The notes under the pieces were generated by a model. The model saw nothing but the letters and a program-made list of their open reading frames with translations, was not told where the DNA came from and searched no databases. The position numbers and the translations under genes were made by a program. Below, one piece after another: positions 1 to 11,295 of a stretch of 64,000 nt of DNA. The stretch comes from Heliopora coerulea (taxonomy: Eukaryota > Cnidaria > Anthozoa > Scleralcyonacea > Helioporidae), in contig JASJOG010000080.1 in the NCBI GenBank assembly GCA_030142905.1, forward strand, positions 1,211,001 through 1,275,000, read 5' to 3'. Within the stretch, counting starts at the first letter, position 1; every line of letters starts with the position of its first letter.

Positions 1-214
1 CTACACTGTGATAATTGATTTGAGCAGAGTTTAGACTCACATCTTTGGGTTATCAGACCGTTGATCAGTGAATTAATTAAATAAATTAATACACTACACG
101 GTGACAGTTGGCTTGAGCAGAATTTGGTCTCACATCTTAAGGTCGTCAGAATATAAATCAATGAATTTATTAATTAAATAAATTATCATGCTACACTGTG
201 ACAGTTGACTTCAG
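1..214. repeat. Tandem repeat, about 95-bp unit
   Basis: Two complete copies and the start of a third of a unit that begins ctacactgtga or ctacacggtga, at positions 1, 94 and 191. Each complete unit ends in an attaattaaataaatta tract. Copies have diverged by roughly 10-20%. The array may extend left of the window. Confidence 0.8.
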
Positions 215-2629
215 TATGTTAGACTGAAATATGACATCACTTGCATGCGGGATTTTCTCAGTTATTCTACTGACACTAATAGGATAAAGTGCACCTGACA
301 TATAATTTTGCTGTGGAATATAACTGTATGTAGTTATTCAAAAATTATGAATGTAACGATTGTCACAGCAAAATGACGTGGCGTCTGTCATGGACTATTT
401 ACGTGGAGGAACAAATACGACATCGGAATTTTTCATTATTCCCTCAATTTGCCCTACGAATTCACGATAATCCACATGCATGCAACGTCTCGCCGTATGA
501 ACTTCGGAAATGAACAAAACTGTGAAGCAGTTCTAAATCAGAATTAATAAATTCGAGTAATACCAAGCTCAAAATTTTATGGCAAGTTTTCAAACGTTAA
601 TTCGCATCTACTTAATTCAATATTTCATGAACGATGAATCCATACCGTCTGTATCTTAAACGTCATGTAATATATTATTATTTATCCTTTCGAGTCTTGG
701 CCATGGAATATAAAATTGCAATGCGAAAATGGTCATATTGTCTTTTTTTACATAGAATCACAGATGACGCATGAACTGTAGTTCTTTATTCCCGTGATAA
801 AAAATCTAAATTCAATATAGTTCTTACCGGCAAATGGGACCCTTGACATCTTCCGGGGCTTCTTGATATCTTCCGGATCCCCTTATTTGGTCCGGGCCCG
901 GGGTCAATTTGACCTCACTACATCCCCTCAGGGCGGTACTACAATTCACTTCGATAAGGACTTAATGTCGCGGCTTGTTTGTCCTCACGGAGTCAACATT
1001 CCCTGTGAGGCATATTCACAACAGCACATGTTAACAAAATGACGCCCGCGTGAAATTTCGTGTGCAATAGATCACCTCGCGAGATCTCGTGGACACAAGA
1101 TCACCTCGCAAGTTCTTGCGAGTCTTGCCTGGAACGGATGACAAAATTATGACAAGGAGCCGACCTTCCACCTGAAATTCTGCAAAAAGAAGTCATTCCC
1201 GTTTGTAAATTTACTGATAGGAATAATTTGACATTTTGTGGACGTAAAAAGACGCTCTTTGACATGAAGGGGGTGGAACCACCGCCGAACTCCCTCTTGG
1301 TCCGCCTCCGCTATTTTCCCTTTCATTAACGGTCGATGCCAACATAATGTTCTCAACATCCCGATTTTAACCAGGATCAACTGAGCCTGCAAACCTAGTG
1401 TACTGGCTAGTACGACCAAGAGCGATCGGTGCTGAGTGGGTTCGAATCCGTGGCGAAATTATTTTATTTTCCTTGCACTCAAAGAGTTTTTTGGGTTTTT
1501 TTGTTTATTTTTTTTTTTCAGTGTTTTATTTTCTTCGAACACTGGTATAATCAAAATGTTATAATTAGAACAATTAAGCGACAAGTGGTCAAGTTAGGGT
1601 ATAAATGACGCAGGAAAGCCGCTACTGGGAGGGTTAGGTTAGGGTTGCGGTTGGGATAAGATGACCCAGATAATCCGTCCTTGAATTTAAAGTGAAGGAA
1701 AGAAAACAGTTAAGAGATTTGGACCGTGTTTCTGGTTGATGTGACTTATAGAGATAGGGTGAGAAGGGTACACTTGGGAACGGTGAGAACATTATGCTGG
1801 CACCGACCGTTCCGGTTGCCGACGGCCGTTTACAAAACGGAAAATTGTTCCGCCTCTGGGAAGTTTAGCCAACGTATGTGTCTCAGTTTTGACACTTGAA
1901 CAAATAAATGCATTAACTACCATACTGAAAAATTTACACATGTGAAATTTGGGACAAGAGAGACGTCAGCCCAGACTTCGAAATTAGCGGTTGTATACTT
2001 GCACCGGAAAACCAAATTTTCTTTGGGCAACCAAATATTGATGAATGGTTGCTCCTTTGGCAAGCCGTTTTTAAGGGATAACATAATTGAAATTTTTCCT
2101 ATTTTTGAGTCATTGAAGAAAGTAAAATGAATGAGAGTACTAGGAATCGCTGAAGTGTGCTCCTTGGTCTTTGAAAATTTGGATAAATTATTTGCGATGT
2201 ACCCGCTTTTCCCCTTTACGATTCAAACAGATTTTATGTTACTGAGCCTGCAATATATGTATGATAGCAGTATTCAAAACAATGACTACTGAGCATTCCA
2301 AGCTGACATAGTTATGAAGTAAACGTATTATTGATTAGTGATGAAATTTTTATGCTCATTTGACTGAAAATGAGAAAAATAACTTACTACAATAAGATGT
2401 CAGAATGCAAATTGTGTCTTAAGGCTTCCAAAGCTAACCGAATAAGAAGGTACGGCGTTCCTTCCGCCACAGATTAAGCCAAGGATTTTTCACCACAGCT
2501 GGTAACAAAGGCTTCGGTAGGGCATTCACAATTTTCCCGAGCAAAATCGGGCCAGTGAACTAAATTTTCACAAATTAAACTAGAATACGAGTATTTATTA
2601 CATGGCTGTAGCAGCAAGCTGTCAGAATA
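215..2629. other. Non-coding stretch, no gene seen
   Basis: No convincing exon is seen on either strand. Open frames are short and lack recognisable domains. Minor features are a tRNA-like B-box (ggttcgaatcc near 1439-1449) followed by a T-rich tract, and a short ttaggtt/agggttg patch near 1634-1656. If the flanking WASHC5 pseudogene continues left, this could be its intron 4, but I recognise no further exon. Confidence 0.5.
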
Positions 2630-3310
2630 AGGAAATCCTGCAATTTGATTTGTTCATAAGCAGTCGGACATTTCCCGTATCGACCGCTCTGGAGTGAAAA
2701 TTTAAGAAAGTCTTGCTTGTGTCGAATTAAAATTTAAACTTTTCACAAAATATGAAGTGCAAGTGTATTACGAACAATCACAGAAGGAAAAGTAACTATG
2801 TAGAATGAAGTTGGTGAAGAAATCATTTATGAAAAGAACTGCAAGCTAGTCTATCGTTCTCTACCTTTGCACTTGTCAATTATATTTCAGTAAAGCCATA
2901 TAACCCTCGTTCACACTGTAATATTTTGGGCATGGCACAGCAAATTTTGCGCACGGCACCAACATATACAGAGGTGCTCGCCAAGGCTAAATTTGCAAGA
3001 AAGGGTACCAAATTTTGTTGAAGTCCGCACCGCCCAACAATAACGGCTCCAATGCCAAAACTTCAGCCGTGCCGTACTCAAAATATTAACAGTGTAATCG
3101 GAGTTATAATAAACTACTTATTGACCTCGCTTGTTCGGTCTGTACAAGTGATATATCTGACCTCTGTTTTAGCAAGGACCAAGACGAGTGCAGCCAGTTG
3201 AGGTCCGTACTAAAAAACATCTGTCCGATGTTTCAGTAGTGCAGACCTCACGTACTTAAGAACATCTGTCCGATATCTTTGTAGTACAGACCTCACGTTA
3301 GGTCGATTAG
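2630..3310 (+). repeat. Dispersed repeat, copy 1 (direct)
   Basis: This segment matches the reverse complement of about 59510-59960 in the same block order: a gcaatttgatt/ttcataagcagtcgg block, an acaagcaaggctt-like block, the aagttggtgaagaaat block, the tatttcagtaaagccatata block, then the cttgttcggtctgtac/gacctctg block. Shorter matches occur near 55920-56010 and 58260-58340. I recognise no coding capacity or termini, so the class is unknown. Confidence 0.6.
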
Positions 3311-3435
3311 TAGTAAATATTTATCTCAAGTCATAAACCAGAACACCTAAACATAATGTTCAGATGTAAAATCGGGAGACGTGAATTCAGAAATTGAAGT
3401 TTAATTCACTTGAATGACTATGCAAAAACAAAAAA

Positions 3436-3443
3436 GTCACGTT
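3436..3443. repeat. Target-site duplication, left (GTCACGTT)
   Basis: Eight bases identical to 4377-4384, directly flanking the inverted termini of the element at 3444-4376. An 8-bp duplication is the hAT signature. Confidence 0.85.
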
Positions 3444-4376
3444 TAGTGATTGACCGATCATGCCACAATCGGAAATTACCGATTACCGATTGTTCCAAGT
3501 CATAATCGGTCCGATTCCGATTCCGATTCCGATTATCAAAACGACTCCAATGACGTCATTCATTCTGGACGCAAACCTGGCGTAAACAACTTTAAATGGC
3601 TTCCTTGGCCAAAAACTTGTAAGAAAACACAATTCCTTCACATGGTAAAATAATTTTTAACCCACTGCTAAGTTAGTAGCTTTGCATAAGAGACTTGCAC
3701 ACGCTTCAACTTGTTAGTAGGAGAAATAGCAAAATACTTTTAACAGGTTTTTGTTTTTTTTTTAAAAAAGTAATTTTCTGGCCAGACTCGTTGACGCCTT
3801 GTCATCTGGCGCAACACTAGCAATCAATAACAACAGCACAGCTAGAGCACTCAGTGTTCCAGTGCTAGCCGACGTGCAACTTGCAGACGTTTTGAAAAGA
3901 CTTGGATAAAGCAAACGACAAATCTTTATTACCGGTTGTGTTGAGCAGTGAAGGAAATATTTCTTACTCACACAATAGTAATGTCTTAAATACCAATTTG
4001 TATTTATTCAAAAGAAAGTCATTCATCTAGAAATCTGTCAAAGAATTTTCAGTAGACATCTCAAGGTTGCTCAAGCCGAACTGACCATCAACATCCGATT
4101 ATTTTTGTAATTTTATCTATTTCACATTGCATTATAAGATTGTGTAAGTGACAGACTGGTGATAGACAAATACGAGCGCGCATCTCGCTGCTGACCGTAG
4201 AAGAAACTGATGAAAACGATGCCAATTTGGCAACTTCTGAAGAGTTGTTTTATTTCCATATTAATCGGTTATAATTAATCGGGAAATACAGGAACTTTAA
4301 CCGATTCCGATTGTCTACCGATAACGCAATAATCGGTCCAATTCCGATTCCGATTCCGATTATCGGTCAATCACTA
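3444..4376. mobile_element. Non-autonomous hAT element
   Basis: The element begins TAGTGATTGACCGAT and ends ATCGGTCAATCACTA, a perfect 15-base inverted pair, and is flanked by perfect GTCACGTT duplications. Subterminal regions on both sides carry runs of ATTCCG units (3510-3535 and 4310-4365), likely multiple transposase-binding sites. At 933 bp, with no recognisable transposase domain, it is probably a deletion derivative mobilised by an autonomous hAT elsewhere. The short minus-strand open frame at 3762-3971 is not recognisable. Confidence 0.85.
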
Positions 4377-4384
4377 GTCACGTT
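4377..4384. repeat. Target-site duplication, right (GTCACGTT)
   Basis: Exact second copy of 3436-3443, immediately after the right inverted terminus. Confidence 0.85.
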
Positions 4385-4914
4385 TACAGTTGTCCAAATG
4401 TTCCTAATCGCACAAGATTAGCAAGTATTTTTGATATCATTCAAGACAAACTCACGCGAAGTAATCCTCTAGATATTTCGGAGGTCGTTTCCTTGCAGAA
4501 ATTCCTGTACTTCGATGAAGTTTGCACACATGGTCGATGCTTGACTGGGTATCGGCCCGGATTGCACTATAAAATAAAACAAGGGATTGAGCGCTTGGGT
4601 ACAAGGTTCGCCTAGCGTCTTCTTTCACCATTAACTACCATCGACTTGTACCAGGCTAAGGTTGCCATCACTTGGAGTAAGTGTGAGCTTGTACACATTT
4701 TGAAGCAAGCATTTTTCCCATGCGGTTTCGTTTTGCCGCTACAACAAGCCGTCGTAAGTTAGTTCTTACAGAAACAATATTTGTGGTAGAAAATTCAAGA
4801 CCGTGGTTACCAAAGTATGTAAGTTATTTCTTTAATTTGTAATGTAACTGCTTGAAAATGAAATGTTATTTATTCTTTAACATTTATCGTTTATCTTTAT
4901 TTTTTATTATTTAT
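4385..4914. other. Non-coding stretch, no gene seen
   Basis: No exon or element termini recognised between the hAT element and the microsatellite. Confidence 0.45.
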
Positions 4915-5545
4915 CATTTATTATTCACTATCATTTATTATCACTATCACTATCATTATCACTACCATTATCATTACCATTATCAACATATTACTATTAT
5001 CATTATCATGAACATTACTACTACCATTATAATAACCATTACCATTATCATTACCATTATCATTACCATTACCATTAGTATTATCACTACCTTACAATCA
5101 CCATTGCCTTACCATCATTATTACTATTATCATCACCATTATCATTATCTTTACTATTACCATTATCATTATCATTACCATTCCCATGGTCATTATCATT
5201 ATCACTATCATTATCATTATTACTATAATTTCCATTTTTATTACCATTACCAAAACTATTATCGTCACCATTACCATTATCATTACCACTACTATTACCA
5301 CTGCCATTAGCATGACCATAACTCTTATTACTGTTACCATTATCATTACTATTACCATTATCATTCCCCTTACCGTTACCATAACCATTATCACAATTAC
5401 CATTACCATTATCACAATTACCATTACCATAATCACAATTACCGTTAGCATTACCTCTATCTCTATTATTACCGTTATCATTACTGTTATCATTACCATT
5501 AGCATTACCATTATCATTACTATTACCATTACCATTGTCATTACC
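4915..5545. repeat. Imperfect ATTACC/ATTATC hexanucleotide microsatellite
   Basis: About 630 bp of interspersed attacc, attatc and tcatta units. The low-complexity composition opens long reading frames on both strands, such as plus 4852-5310 (Tyr/His/Ile-rich) and minus 5087-5713 (Asn/Gly/Asp-rich). These are composition artefacts with no domain or splice context. Confidence 0.95.
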
Positions 5546-5619
5546 GTTATTTAAACTTGTAAAAGTACAGCTTAGCAGATGCAGACAAGCCGCCAACCTC
5601 TGAACAACAGAGTTTGAGT

Positions 5620-5690
5620 TATAACTATGGTTAGGATAAGGTTCAGGGTTAGGAATTGGGATATGGCCAGGGTTAGGGACGAACGCGGCA
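5620..5690. repeat. Degenerate G-rich telomere-like patch
   Basis: Several gggttagg-type units (ggttaggataaggttcaggg and ccagggttagggacg). They are too degenerate to be a telomere and resemble the patches at 31395-31480 and 41875-42125. Confidence 0.5.
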
Positions 5691-5747
5691 AAATTTATAA
5701 CACTGTTAAGCAATACTTAAAAATCAAATCTTGTTAATATACTTTAC

Positions 5748-5848
5748 CAGTATCTGTAATACGAGACCAACATCCGCTCTTGAACATCTCTTTCAAACTT
5801 CTGATCAATTAACAACGGCATCATTCCGTAAAGATATAACATCTCGGC
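5748..5848 (-). pseudogene. WASHC5: WASHC5 N-terminal copy, exon 4
   Basis: The exon starts after acceptor ..aacaag with GCC GAG ATG and ends TACTG before donor GTAAAG, giving 33 codons plus 2 bases. It encodes [17 protein letters not shown] and [10 protein letters not shown]. The frame is open and continues in phase from exon 3. Confidence 0.85.
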
Positions 5849-6380
5849 CTTGTTATGGCACAAGGAAATGCTTGAAACAAATTGAAGAATAAAAAAAATA
5901 TCGTAAATTGTTATGTTAACTACCATATTTCCTCTATTTAGCCCCCAGCCTTCTAATACCCTCCCAGTTCAGAAGGGCAGAAAAAAAATAAGCCGCCTGC
6001 TCCGATGGGGGTAGTCTTATTCATTGAAAAGCAGATATATTTTAATATGGAAATATGAGCACTAAGCGACAAACACGTTCAACACGAAGAAACACGTTCA
6101 TTTAATTGAAAGTTGGTATATTAACAAGCGTCAGCGTAATATATTTATATTATAAAATTCCTATTACGCACGCAGTGATTATTCAGCTACCGTGTTTATA
6201 TCCGGCTATGCGAACACGGTCATGATATCAGAGACGTTGCTTAACGCTAGAATTTGTTCTTGGTGCCAATGGGAAGCTCCGATTGGTCTCCGAACTCGTA
6301 AGAAGAACTTACGATTTGATAATGAAAATAAAATTCGTTACTGACAATTATTATCACTTAGTTCTTTGCTTATTTTATAA

Positions 6381-6574
6381 GAGAAACAGAAACTGTTTTG
6401 TTGTGTTTATGTAGCCTGATGCAAACACATAGAGAGGCCGGGAGACTTCTCAAACTGCCGTTTAAACCCTCGACCTTCGGTCTCAGGCGTAAACAACGGC
6501 TTTCGATTTCTCCCGACCATCTTCTCATGCTTGCATCGGGCTATATAAAGACGGCAAAACAGTTTCTATTTCTT
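6381..6574. mobile_element. MITE-like inverted repeat
   Basis: Left arm gagaaacagaaactgttttg and right arm caaaacagtttctatttctt are inverted copies. Imperfect pairing extends about 80 bases inward (tagcctgatgcaaacacat against gcttgcatcgggctatata). No coding capacity. Confidence 0.65.
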
Positions 6575-7006
6575 GATTATTATAGATTACATTTTATCTC
6601 AAATGCAAGCAACAGAAGTCTAAAGTTTATTTAATGGTGTTTCGATATCATCTTAACATCATCATCAAGTTTTAGTGATAAAAACTACAAGTCGGTTGAT
6701 TTATACAGAGTTGATGAGGCATAAACCAAACTAAATCATCTTCGGACAAATCCATGTACCGAAATTACTGAACTATACGTTACGAATAACTTCAAATTAA
6801 CCAGTTCGGATTTGACGTAAGGAGTCTTTACGCAGGCGGCGTAGTTTAAACAAAATACCGTGAACACTCTATCGAGCCATCCATCTCTATTAAGGCTCCG
6901 CTCTCTAATGGGACCCCACTGCACGGCTTCAAGTTTTTAATAAGCCCCCTCTCTACTACGCCCTTCCCAAAACAAAAGCACAAAAAAGATAGTGACTTAG
7001 GACTGG

Positions 7007-7255
7007 TTAGAATCGCACTATATTCTTGATCTCAACATCTCTGACTTCCGATTTCATACGGGACAGTTTTAGTAGTTTCTTATGAAGTTCTGTTTTCAGC
7101 ATATCAATAATCGTTCTTGACTTCCACAGCGCACAATATGTTCCTGGAACAACAAGTCCATCTTCAACCATACAATTCAGTAAAAACACATTTTTATGAG
7201 CCTGAATTTGTTTCGGCTTCAAGATTGCACGTGACAAATACGTGCCAGCTGTCAT
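7007..7255 (-). CDS. Unrecognised 82-residue open frame, possibly element-derived
   Basis: The frame is uninterrupted from ATG to stop. The middle (VFLLNCMVEDGLVVPGTY, then CALWKSR) reads like real, non-low-complexity protein, and the C-terminus is lysine-rich. There is no signal peptide, membrane segment or known domain that I recognise. It lies inside the repeat-rich WASHC5 pseudogene intron, so it is more likely a transposon fragment than a host gene. Function unknown. Confidence 0.25.
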   Translation of the reverse strand: MTAGTYLSRAILKPKQIQAHKNVFLLNCMVEDGLVVPGTYCALWKSRTIIDMLKTELHKKLLKLSRMKSEVRDVEIKNIVRF

Positions 7256-7316
7256 GCTATTTATTATAGTAGGCCGACATTTTAGAAAAAACCGTGTCTT
7301 TGTCTTTGACCCCAGG

Positions 7317-7605
7317 AAGTGCTGGTGGCACAGTGGTAGTGCACGTGTCTCTCACCACTGTGACTAGGATTCAATTCCGGCTCCATGCAATCATCTGGTT
7401 AAAGTTACCTTGGTCACATGTGAGTAGAATGTTATCCAGTTTGACTCTACCAAGCACCACAAGTTTTCTCCGGGTACTCTGGCTTCCTCCTGTAGTAACA
7501 CTGGACCCATGAGGGGTGGCCTTTACTGGACCACTGGGGAGAACAGCTTAGGTAGTTGATAGGGTTATCCAGTATAAATAAAGGTATTTTACCTTGAAAT
7601 AAAGG
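7317..7605 (+). mobile_element. tRNA-derived SINE
   Basis: The head contains an A-box-like tggcacagtggtagtgc and a B-box-like aggattcaattcc. The body carries ttttctccgggtactctggc followed by a cttcctcc block, and the 3' end is an ataaataaagg-type tail. This arrangement is typical of tRNA-derived SINEs. Family not assigned. Confidence 0.65.
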
Positions 7606-8126
7606 CACTATACTTTTATCTTTAAATAAGTTCCCCTCTCTATTAACACTCCCTCTCTAATAAGCCCCCCGTCTAGAAAGTTTGAAAATAAGCACCCCAG
7701 CGGCTTAATTAAGGGTTTATAATAACAGTAGTTTTCTCGTGGTTTGATTAAAAAGAAACAAATATGAGCTATATCAGTCAAAAAACTGATTACTGTATAA
7801 TGCACACCTTTCTCGGAATCATTTTCACATCATAAACCCTGCAAATATCTTGATGAACTATTCATAAATATTCGGTGGCACAAGACCAATGATTTTGACT
7901 TGATTATTGCTATGATTTGTTTACACAATGATTGATTGTGAGACGATCATGTGTACAGGGGTATGGTTACATGTATGACTGGATATTGTAACAAGTTTAG
8001 GTTACATAAGTTTTTAATAACACAAATGTGAAACATCTAGGAGTGAATTGGATCAAGTAAGGATTTTGATAAAAATGAAGATCGTGATCACATTAACTAT
8101 TGCAGTGATAATGATAATGACAATAT

Positions 8127-8238
8127 TTGTGACATGTTTGTGGAGGTTGATTGTCCAGGTTAGCGTAGTCTTGAGAAAGACTGTTGGTGAAAGTGACTAC
8201 ACTAACCTGGACGATCAACCTCCACAAACATGTCACAA
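8127..8238. repeat. Near-perfect 44-bp hairpin (small MITE)
   Basis: Arms 8127-8170 and 8195-8238 are inverted copies differing at about two positions, around a 24-bp loop. The arm starts ttgtgacatgtttgtggagg. Arms this similar indicate a recent insertion or strong pairing constraint. Confidence 0.8.
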
Positions 8239-8404
8239 TTCTCCCATGTTCAAACCATATACTTTACGACAATACTTATTAAAATAAAAGATGATGAAAT
8301 GATAACGACAAGAATGATAACTTATCTATAAATGTCAGTAGCAGTGTTCTGACTTTGTTTTACATCAAAAATTATTTTGAATTTCTTACAAAACAATGAC
8401 AAGT

Positions 8405-8690
8405 GAATGAGAATGGTAACGGCACTGTCAATGAAAATGATGATAATGATGAAAATGATACTGATGATTATAACAATGATGATGATGACTGTTACAATGT
8501 CCATAACGGCAGTGATCATGACAACAAAAAGAATGATGACAATGACAGATAATGAATGATGAAGATGGTGATAATTAAGGTAATCATGATGACAATAATG
8601 ACAATCAAGTTAATGATGATGATGATGATGATGACATTGATACTGATAATTAAAACAGTAAAAGTAAAGATGACTACCATGATGTAACAA
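8405..8690. repeat. Imperfect GAT/AAT microsatellite
   Basis: Interrupted gatgat, aatgat and gataat units, including an almost pure (GAT)n run near 8613-8632. It opens spurious Ile/Val-rich frames on the minus strand. Confidence 0.85.
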
Positions 8691-8731
8691 TGATAGTTAC
8701 AACAAAAAATAATACAAGGAATGTACTGTAC

Positions 8732-8816
8732 CATCAACTGTTTGCCATCTGCATTAATCAAGAGTGTTTCTAATGTTTGCTGGATAAAAATACCTTCATC
8801 CAGCTCTTGCACAAAC
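8732..8816 (-). pseudogene. WASHC5: WASHC5 N-terminal copy, exon 3
   Basis: Acceptor ttcttatag precedes G TTT GTG; the donor is GTACAG after TTG ATG. The 85-bp exon (1 base plus 28 codons) encodes LDEGIFIQQTLETLLIN and DGKQLM, matching the human LNEGVYIQQTLETVLLN region. The frame is open and the phase fits exon 2 (AG|G) and exon 4. Confidence 0.88.
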
Positions 8817-9051
8817 CTATAAGAAAAACAAATTAGTCCACCATTAGTTGTATGGTGAAGACTTTACAGTTCTACAATATGCATGGTTGCCACAATCAAG
8901 GTTGCAAGACACTACGAAAGTCATACTCAGTTTAACTTTTGTACTATGACCAGTGTTACAGTGTTTCTGGTGATCAATGACTTGTCTAGGGTTCTATGAC
9001 TTCCAGACAATGATATAAAAATGGGATGCTGCATAGGCAGCATAAAACAGC

Positions 9052-9209
9052 ACAAAAAGTTAAAAGGTTGGTAGACTGCTGAATTTATGATAAAGATTTC
9101 TAACGTTTCAAAAAATGAATCGTTTCACTCTCTGATGAAGGACCATAGCTTGAAATGTTAGAAATCTTTATCATAAATTTGGCAGTTTACCAACCTTTTA
9201 ACTTTTTGT
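9052..9209. mobile_element. MITE-like hairpin
   Basis: Left acaaaaagttaaaaggttgg and right ccaaccttttaactttttgt are perfect inverted termini. Pairing continues through aatttatgataaagatttct for about 55 bases per arm, around a short loop containing ctgatgaagg. Confidence 0.75.
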
Positions 9210-9884
9210 TCAATGACTTCCACTAGAAACTATGATTTATCTAAAGATTTAAAAAGGGCACCCCACATAAGGAAGACAAAAGGCCTTTTTGGTCAAGTCA
9301 AGGGTTCTTTCTTCAAGTCAATGGCCCTTGATTCACCAGATACATGCAAAACTACTGTTATAAATTGTTCACAAGTTGTTGGTCAGGCACAGTGGTCTGC
9401 CAGAAGTTACTGTCATTAATTTATGGCACAGTGGTACACAAACTTTCTTAAGGTCAGGGACAGCAGGCCACTACTCTGAAGTTGCCAAGGTGAAACACTG
9501 GAATACGAAACTTACCTCAACCAGAATCAAAACCCTAATGCAAACTCTAATTTAGTCACTAACCTTAATCTTATCTGCAATCGCAATAACCTTTGCCTTA
9601 AGTCTACAAAAGGCTTTGGTCCAACAGACACTGGATGTTTAAAATGTTAAGGGATTTGGTTTTCGATACACAGATGCTGCTATACAGCATTTGTGAGTCT
9701 ATGAAAGTATTTGCACACATTTCAAACATTGCCTATGGCATCAAGAATGACCAAGCAACTTAGCAGGTAAAAATGACCAGGTTACTTTGTTGTCATGATG
9801 ACTGATGAGCAATGATATCTTCTACTCTATACAATGACCAAGACCAGGATGGTGAGCTAAGGTGCAGGTTCAATATATATGTAC

Positions 9885-10045
9885 GACCTAAGTGGAATCA
9901 TCATCTCACTGGTCATCAGAAGGTTGCAGGTTTGATCCGAGTCTGGGGCTCAGAAATTGTTTTCTGAGTACAGGGCTTGATGATCATTCATCTCTCTTAA
10001 GATATATCCAAGCTCTCATGTTTCTCAAACATAAAAATCTGCACT
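9885..10045 (+). mobile_element. SINE copy A
   Basis: Shares catctcactggtcatcag, ggggctcagaaat, atcattcatctctcttaag and the ataaaaa.ctgcac end with copy B at 10122-10288. The tRNA-like head is more decayed here, so the 5' limit is approximate. Confidence 0.65.
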
Positions 10046-10121
10046 AATCATTATTAATATAAAGTGGCTTCTGCTTAGGTCACACAAATATATCAAACTT
10101 GAACCTTAGCGCACCATCTGA

Positions 10122-10288
10122 GTCTTGGTAGCTCAATGGTTAGAGCATCTCACTGGTCATCAGATGGTTGCAAGTTTGATCCTCCTCAGGGGCTCAGAAA
10201 TAATTTTCTGAATACTGGGTTTGACAATCATTCATCTCTCTTAAGGTATATCCAAGCTCCCACATTTCTCAAACATAAAAAACTGCAC
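10122..10288 (+). mobile_element. tRNA-derived SINE copy B
   Basis: The head reads like a tRNA 5' half (tggtagctcaatggttagag: A-box) with a degenerate B-box (ggttgcaagtttgatcc). The body then matches copy A. A third copy, reversed and truncated, forms the right edge of the window (63958-64000). Confidence 0.75.
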
Positions 10289-10670
10289 TCTATACAACAA
10301 TTGTTAAAGTAACATGTAGGTGTTGTTAAATTCCCAGAGATTACTTTACAGGTATGTAACAAAGTCAAGCTCAGTCAAGCTCAGTCTGAGCTCAGTTAAG
10401 GTTTCATCCAGGCTTTAGTTCTATGGGTGAAGTTTCAAAATTGCCTGTGCAAAATAAATATTTTTATCTTTAATGCAGAAAACATCAATGGCTTTGAACA
10501 GAACTGAGTCTGTAGATTTCTGCAAGTATTGCAAAATTGTCATTGCTGGTTTAAGAAATACAGAGGGAACTACAGTATTTGGTATCCAGCCAGACAACTA
10601 ATATTGCTGTCCAGCACACTAATTCTGCTGGATTAAAGTTTGAAAACTTGCATACATGTACTTAATGTAC

Positions 10671-10786
10671 CTGTTTAGGATGGTGATGCATTTCTAAACA
10701 CTTTCAAATGCAAAGAAAAGTCATGTCAATATGTCAATATGTCAATATGGTGTACCCTGCATACTGAATCAAGGCTCTTGAAGCTT
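10671..10786 (-). pseudogene. WASHC5: Decayed tandem copy of WASHC5 exon 2
   Basis: A 116-bp block matching 11197-11295, with acceptor-like ttcag and donor-like GTACAT still visible. It has early in-frame stops and three successive attgacat units where the other copy has one degenerate unit. Neither copy keeps the expected 107-bp length. It could never have been spliced together with the other copy without changing the frame. Confidence 0.75.
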
Positions 10787-11196
10787 CTGAATTTATAAGA
10801 TGAGAAAAAACAAATTAAAGAAAATTAGATTCTGGATAATCTACAAAAAGGAGTCATACCATACCACATCAGTACATATGAGCACCCATTTATGTTAAGT
10901 AATGGTCATCCAGCAATCTGATGTAAATCTTCCTTAGTACCAAATAGCTAGAATACTTCCACAAAAATGCTGCTACTTCACATGGACTGTAAAATACAGC
11001 AGGTGAGAAATTGAGTGTAAGATAAATATTTTTATCTTTATCACAGAAAAGTTCAATGGCTTTGACCTGAACTGAGTCTGAAGATTTCTACAAATATTAT
11101 TGCAAAATTGTTGCCACTAGTTTAGGAAATAAAGAGGAAACTAAAATGGTATCCAGCCAGACAACTAAAGTTTGAAAATTTCCATACTTACTGTAC

Positions 11197-11295
11197 CTGT
11201 TCAGGTCAATGATGTATTTGTAAACACTTCCAAATGCAAGGAAAAGTCTTCTCAATATGGTTTTCCCTGAATTCTGAATCAAGGTCTTGAAGCTC
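11197..11295 (-). pseudogene. WASHC5: WASHC5 N-terminal copy, exon 2 (8-bp loss)
   Basis: Acceptor cttcag precedes GAG CTT CAA GAC; donor GTACAG follows AAC AG. It starts ELQDLDSEFRENHIE and resumes in another frame as LFLAFGSVYKYIIDLNR. Against strumpellin, three residues (IVT in human) are represented by a single base, an 8-bp deletion that shifts the frame. Restoring 8 bp gives 35 codons plus 2 bases, which fits exon 3. Confidence 0.82.

Larger units (their letters stand above)
6870..7690. repeat. CTCTCTAATAAGCCCC-type repeat pair
   Basis: Motifs such as ctctctaatgggacccc (about 6900), ataagccccctctctact (about 6941-6958) and ctctctaataagcccccc (about 7653) flank the unrecognised minus-strand open frame 7007-7255. 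They look like ends of DNA-transposon derivatives, but I could not fix termini or a target duplication. The SINE at 7317-7605 is inserted within. Confidence 0.35.
5849..8731 (-). other. Intron 3 of WASHC5 N-terminal pseudogene
   Basis: The 2.9-kb gap between exons 3 and 4 is filled by repeats listed separately (MITE 6381-6574, CTCTCTAATAAGCCCC-type repeats, SINE 7317-7605, hairpin 8127-8238, GAT tract). The open frame on the minus strand at 7007-7255 is intact over 82 codons, but I do not recognise it. Confidence 0.6.
8817..11196 (-). other. Intron 2 of WASHC5 N-terminal pseudogene
   Basis: A 2.4-kb intron holding a hairpin element (9052-9209), two SINE copies (9885-10045, 10122-10288) and a decayed duplicate of exon 2 (10671-10786). 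No other coding sequence recognised. Confidence 0.65.

Noticed and set aside
1390..1450. Possible tRNA gene (B-box ggttcgaatcc)
   Set aside because: No consistent A-box spacing or cloverleaf could be drawn; may be a tRNA-derived SINE scrap at most.
4852..5713. Long open frames on both strands rich in Tyr/His/Ile or Asn/Gly/Asp
   Set aside because: They coincide with the ATTACC/ATTATC microsatellite. Periodic low-complexity sequence opens several frames at once, with no domain or splice context.
8516..8812. 98-residue minus-strand open frame as a stand-alone gene
   Set aside because: Only the first part is WASHC5 exon 3; the rest reads into the intron and the GAT microsatellite.
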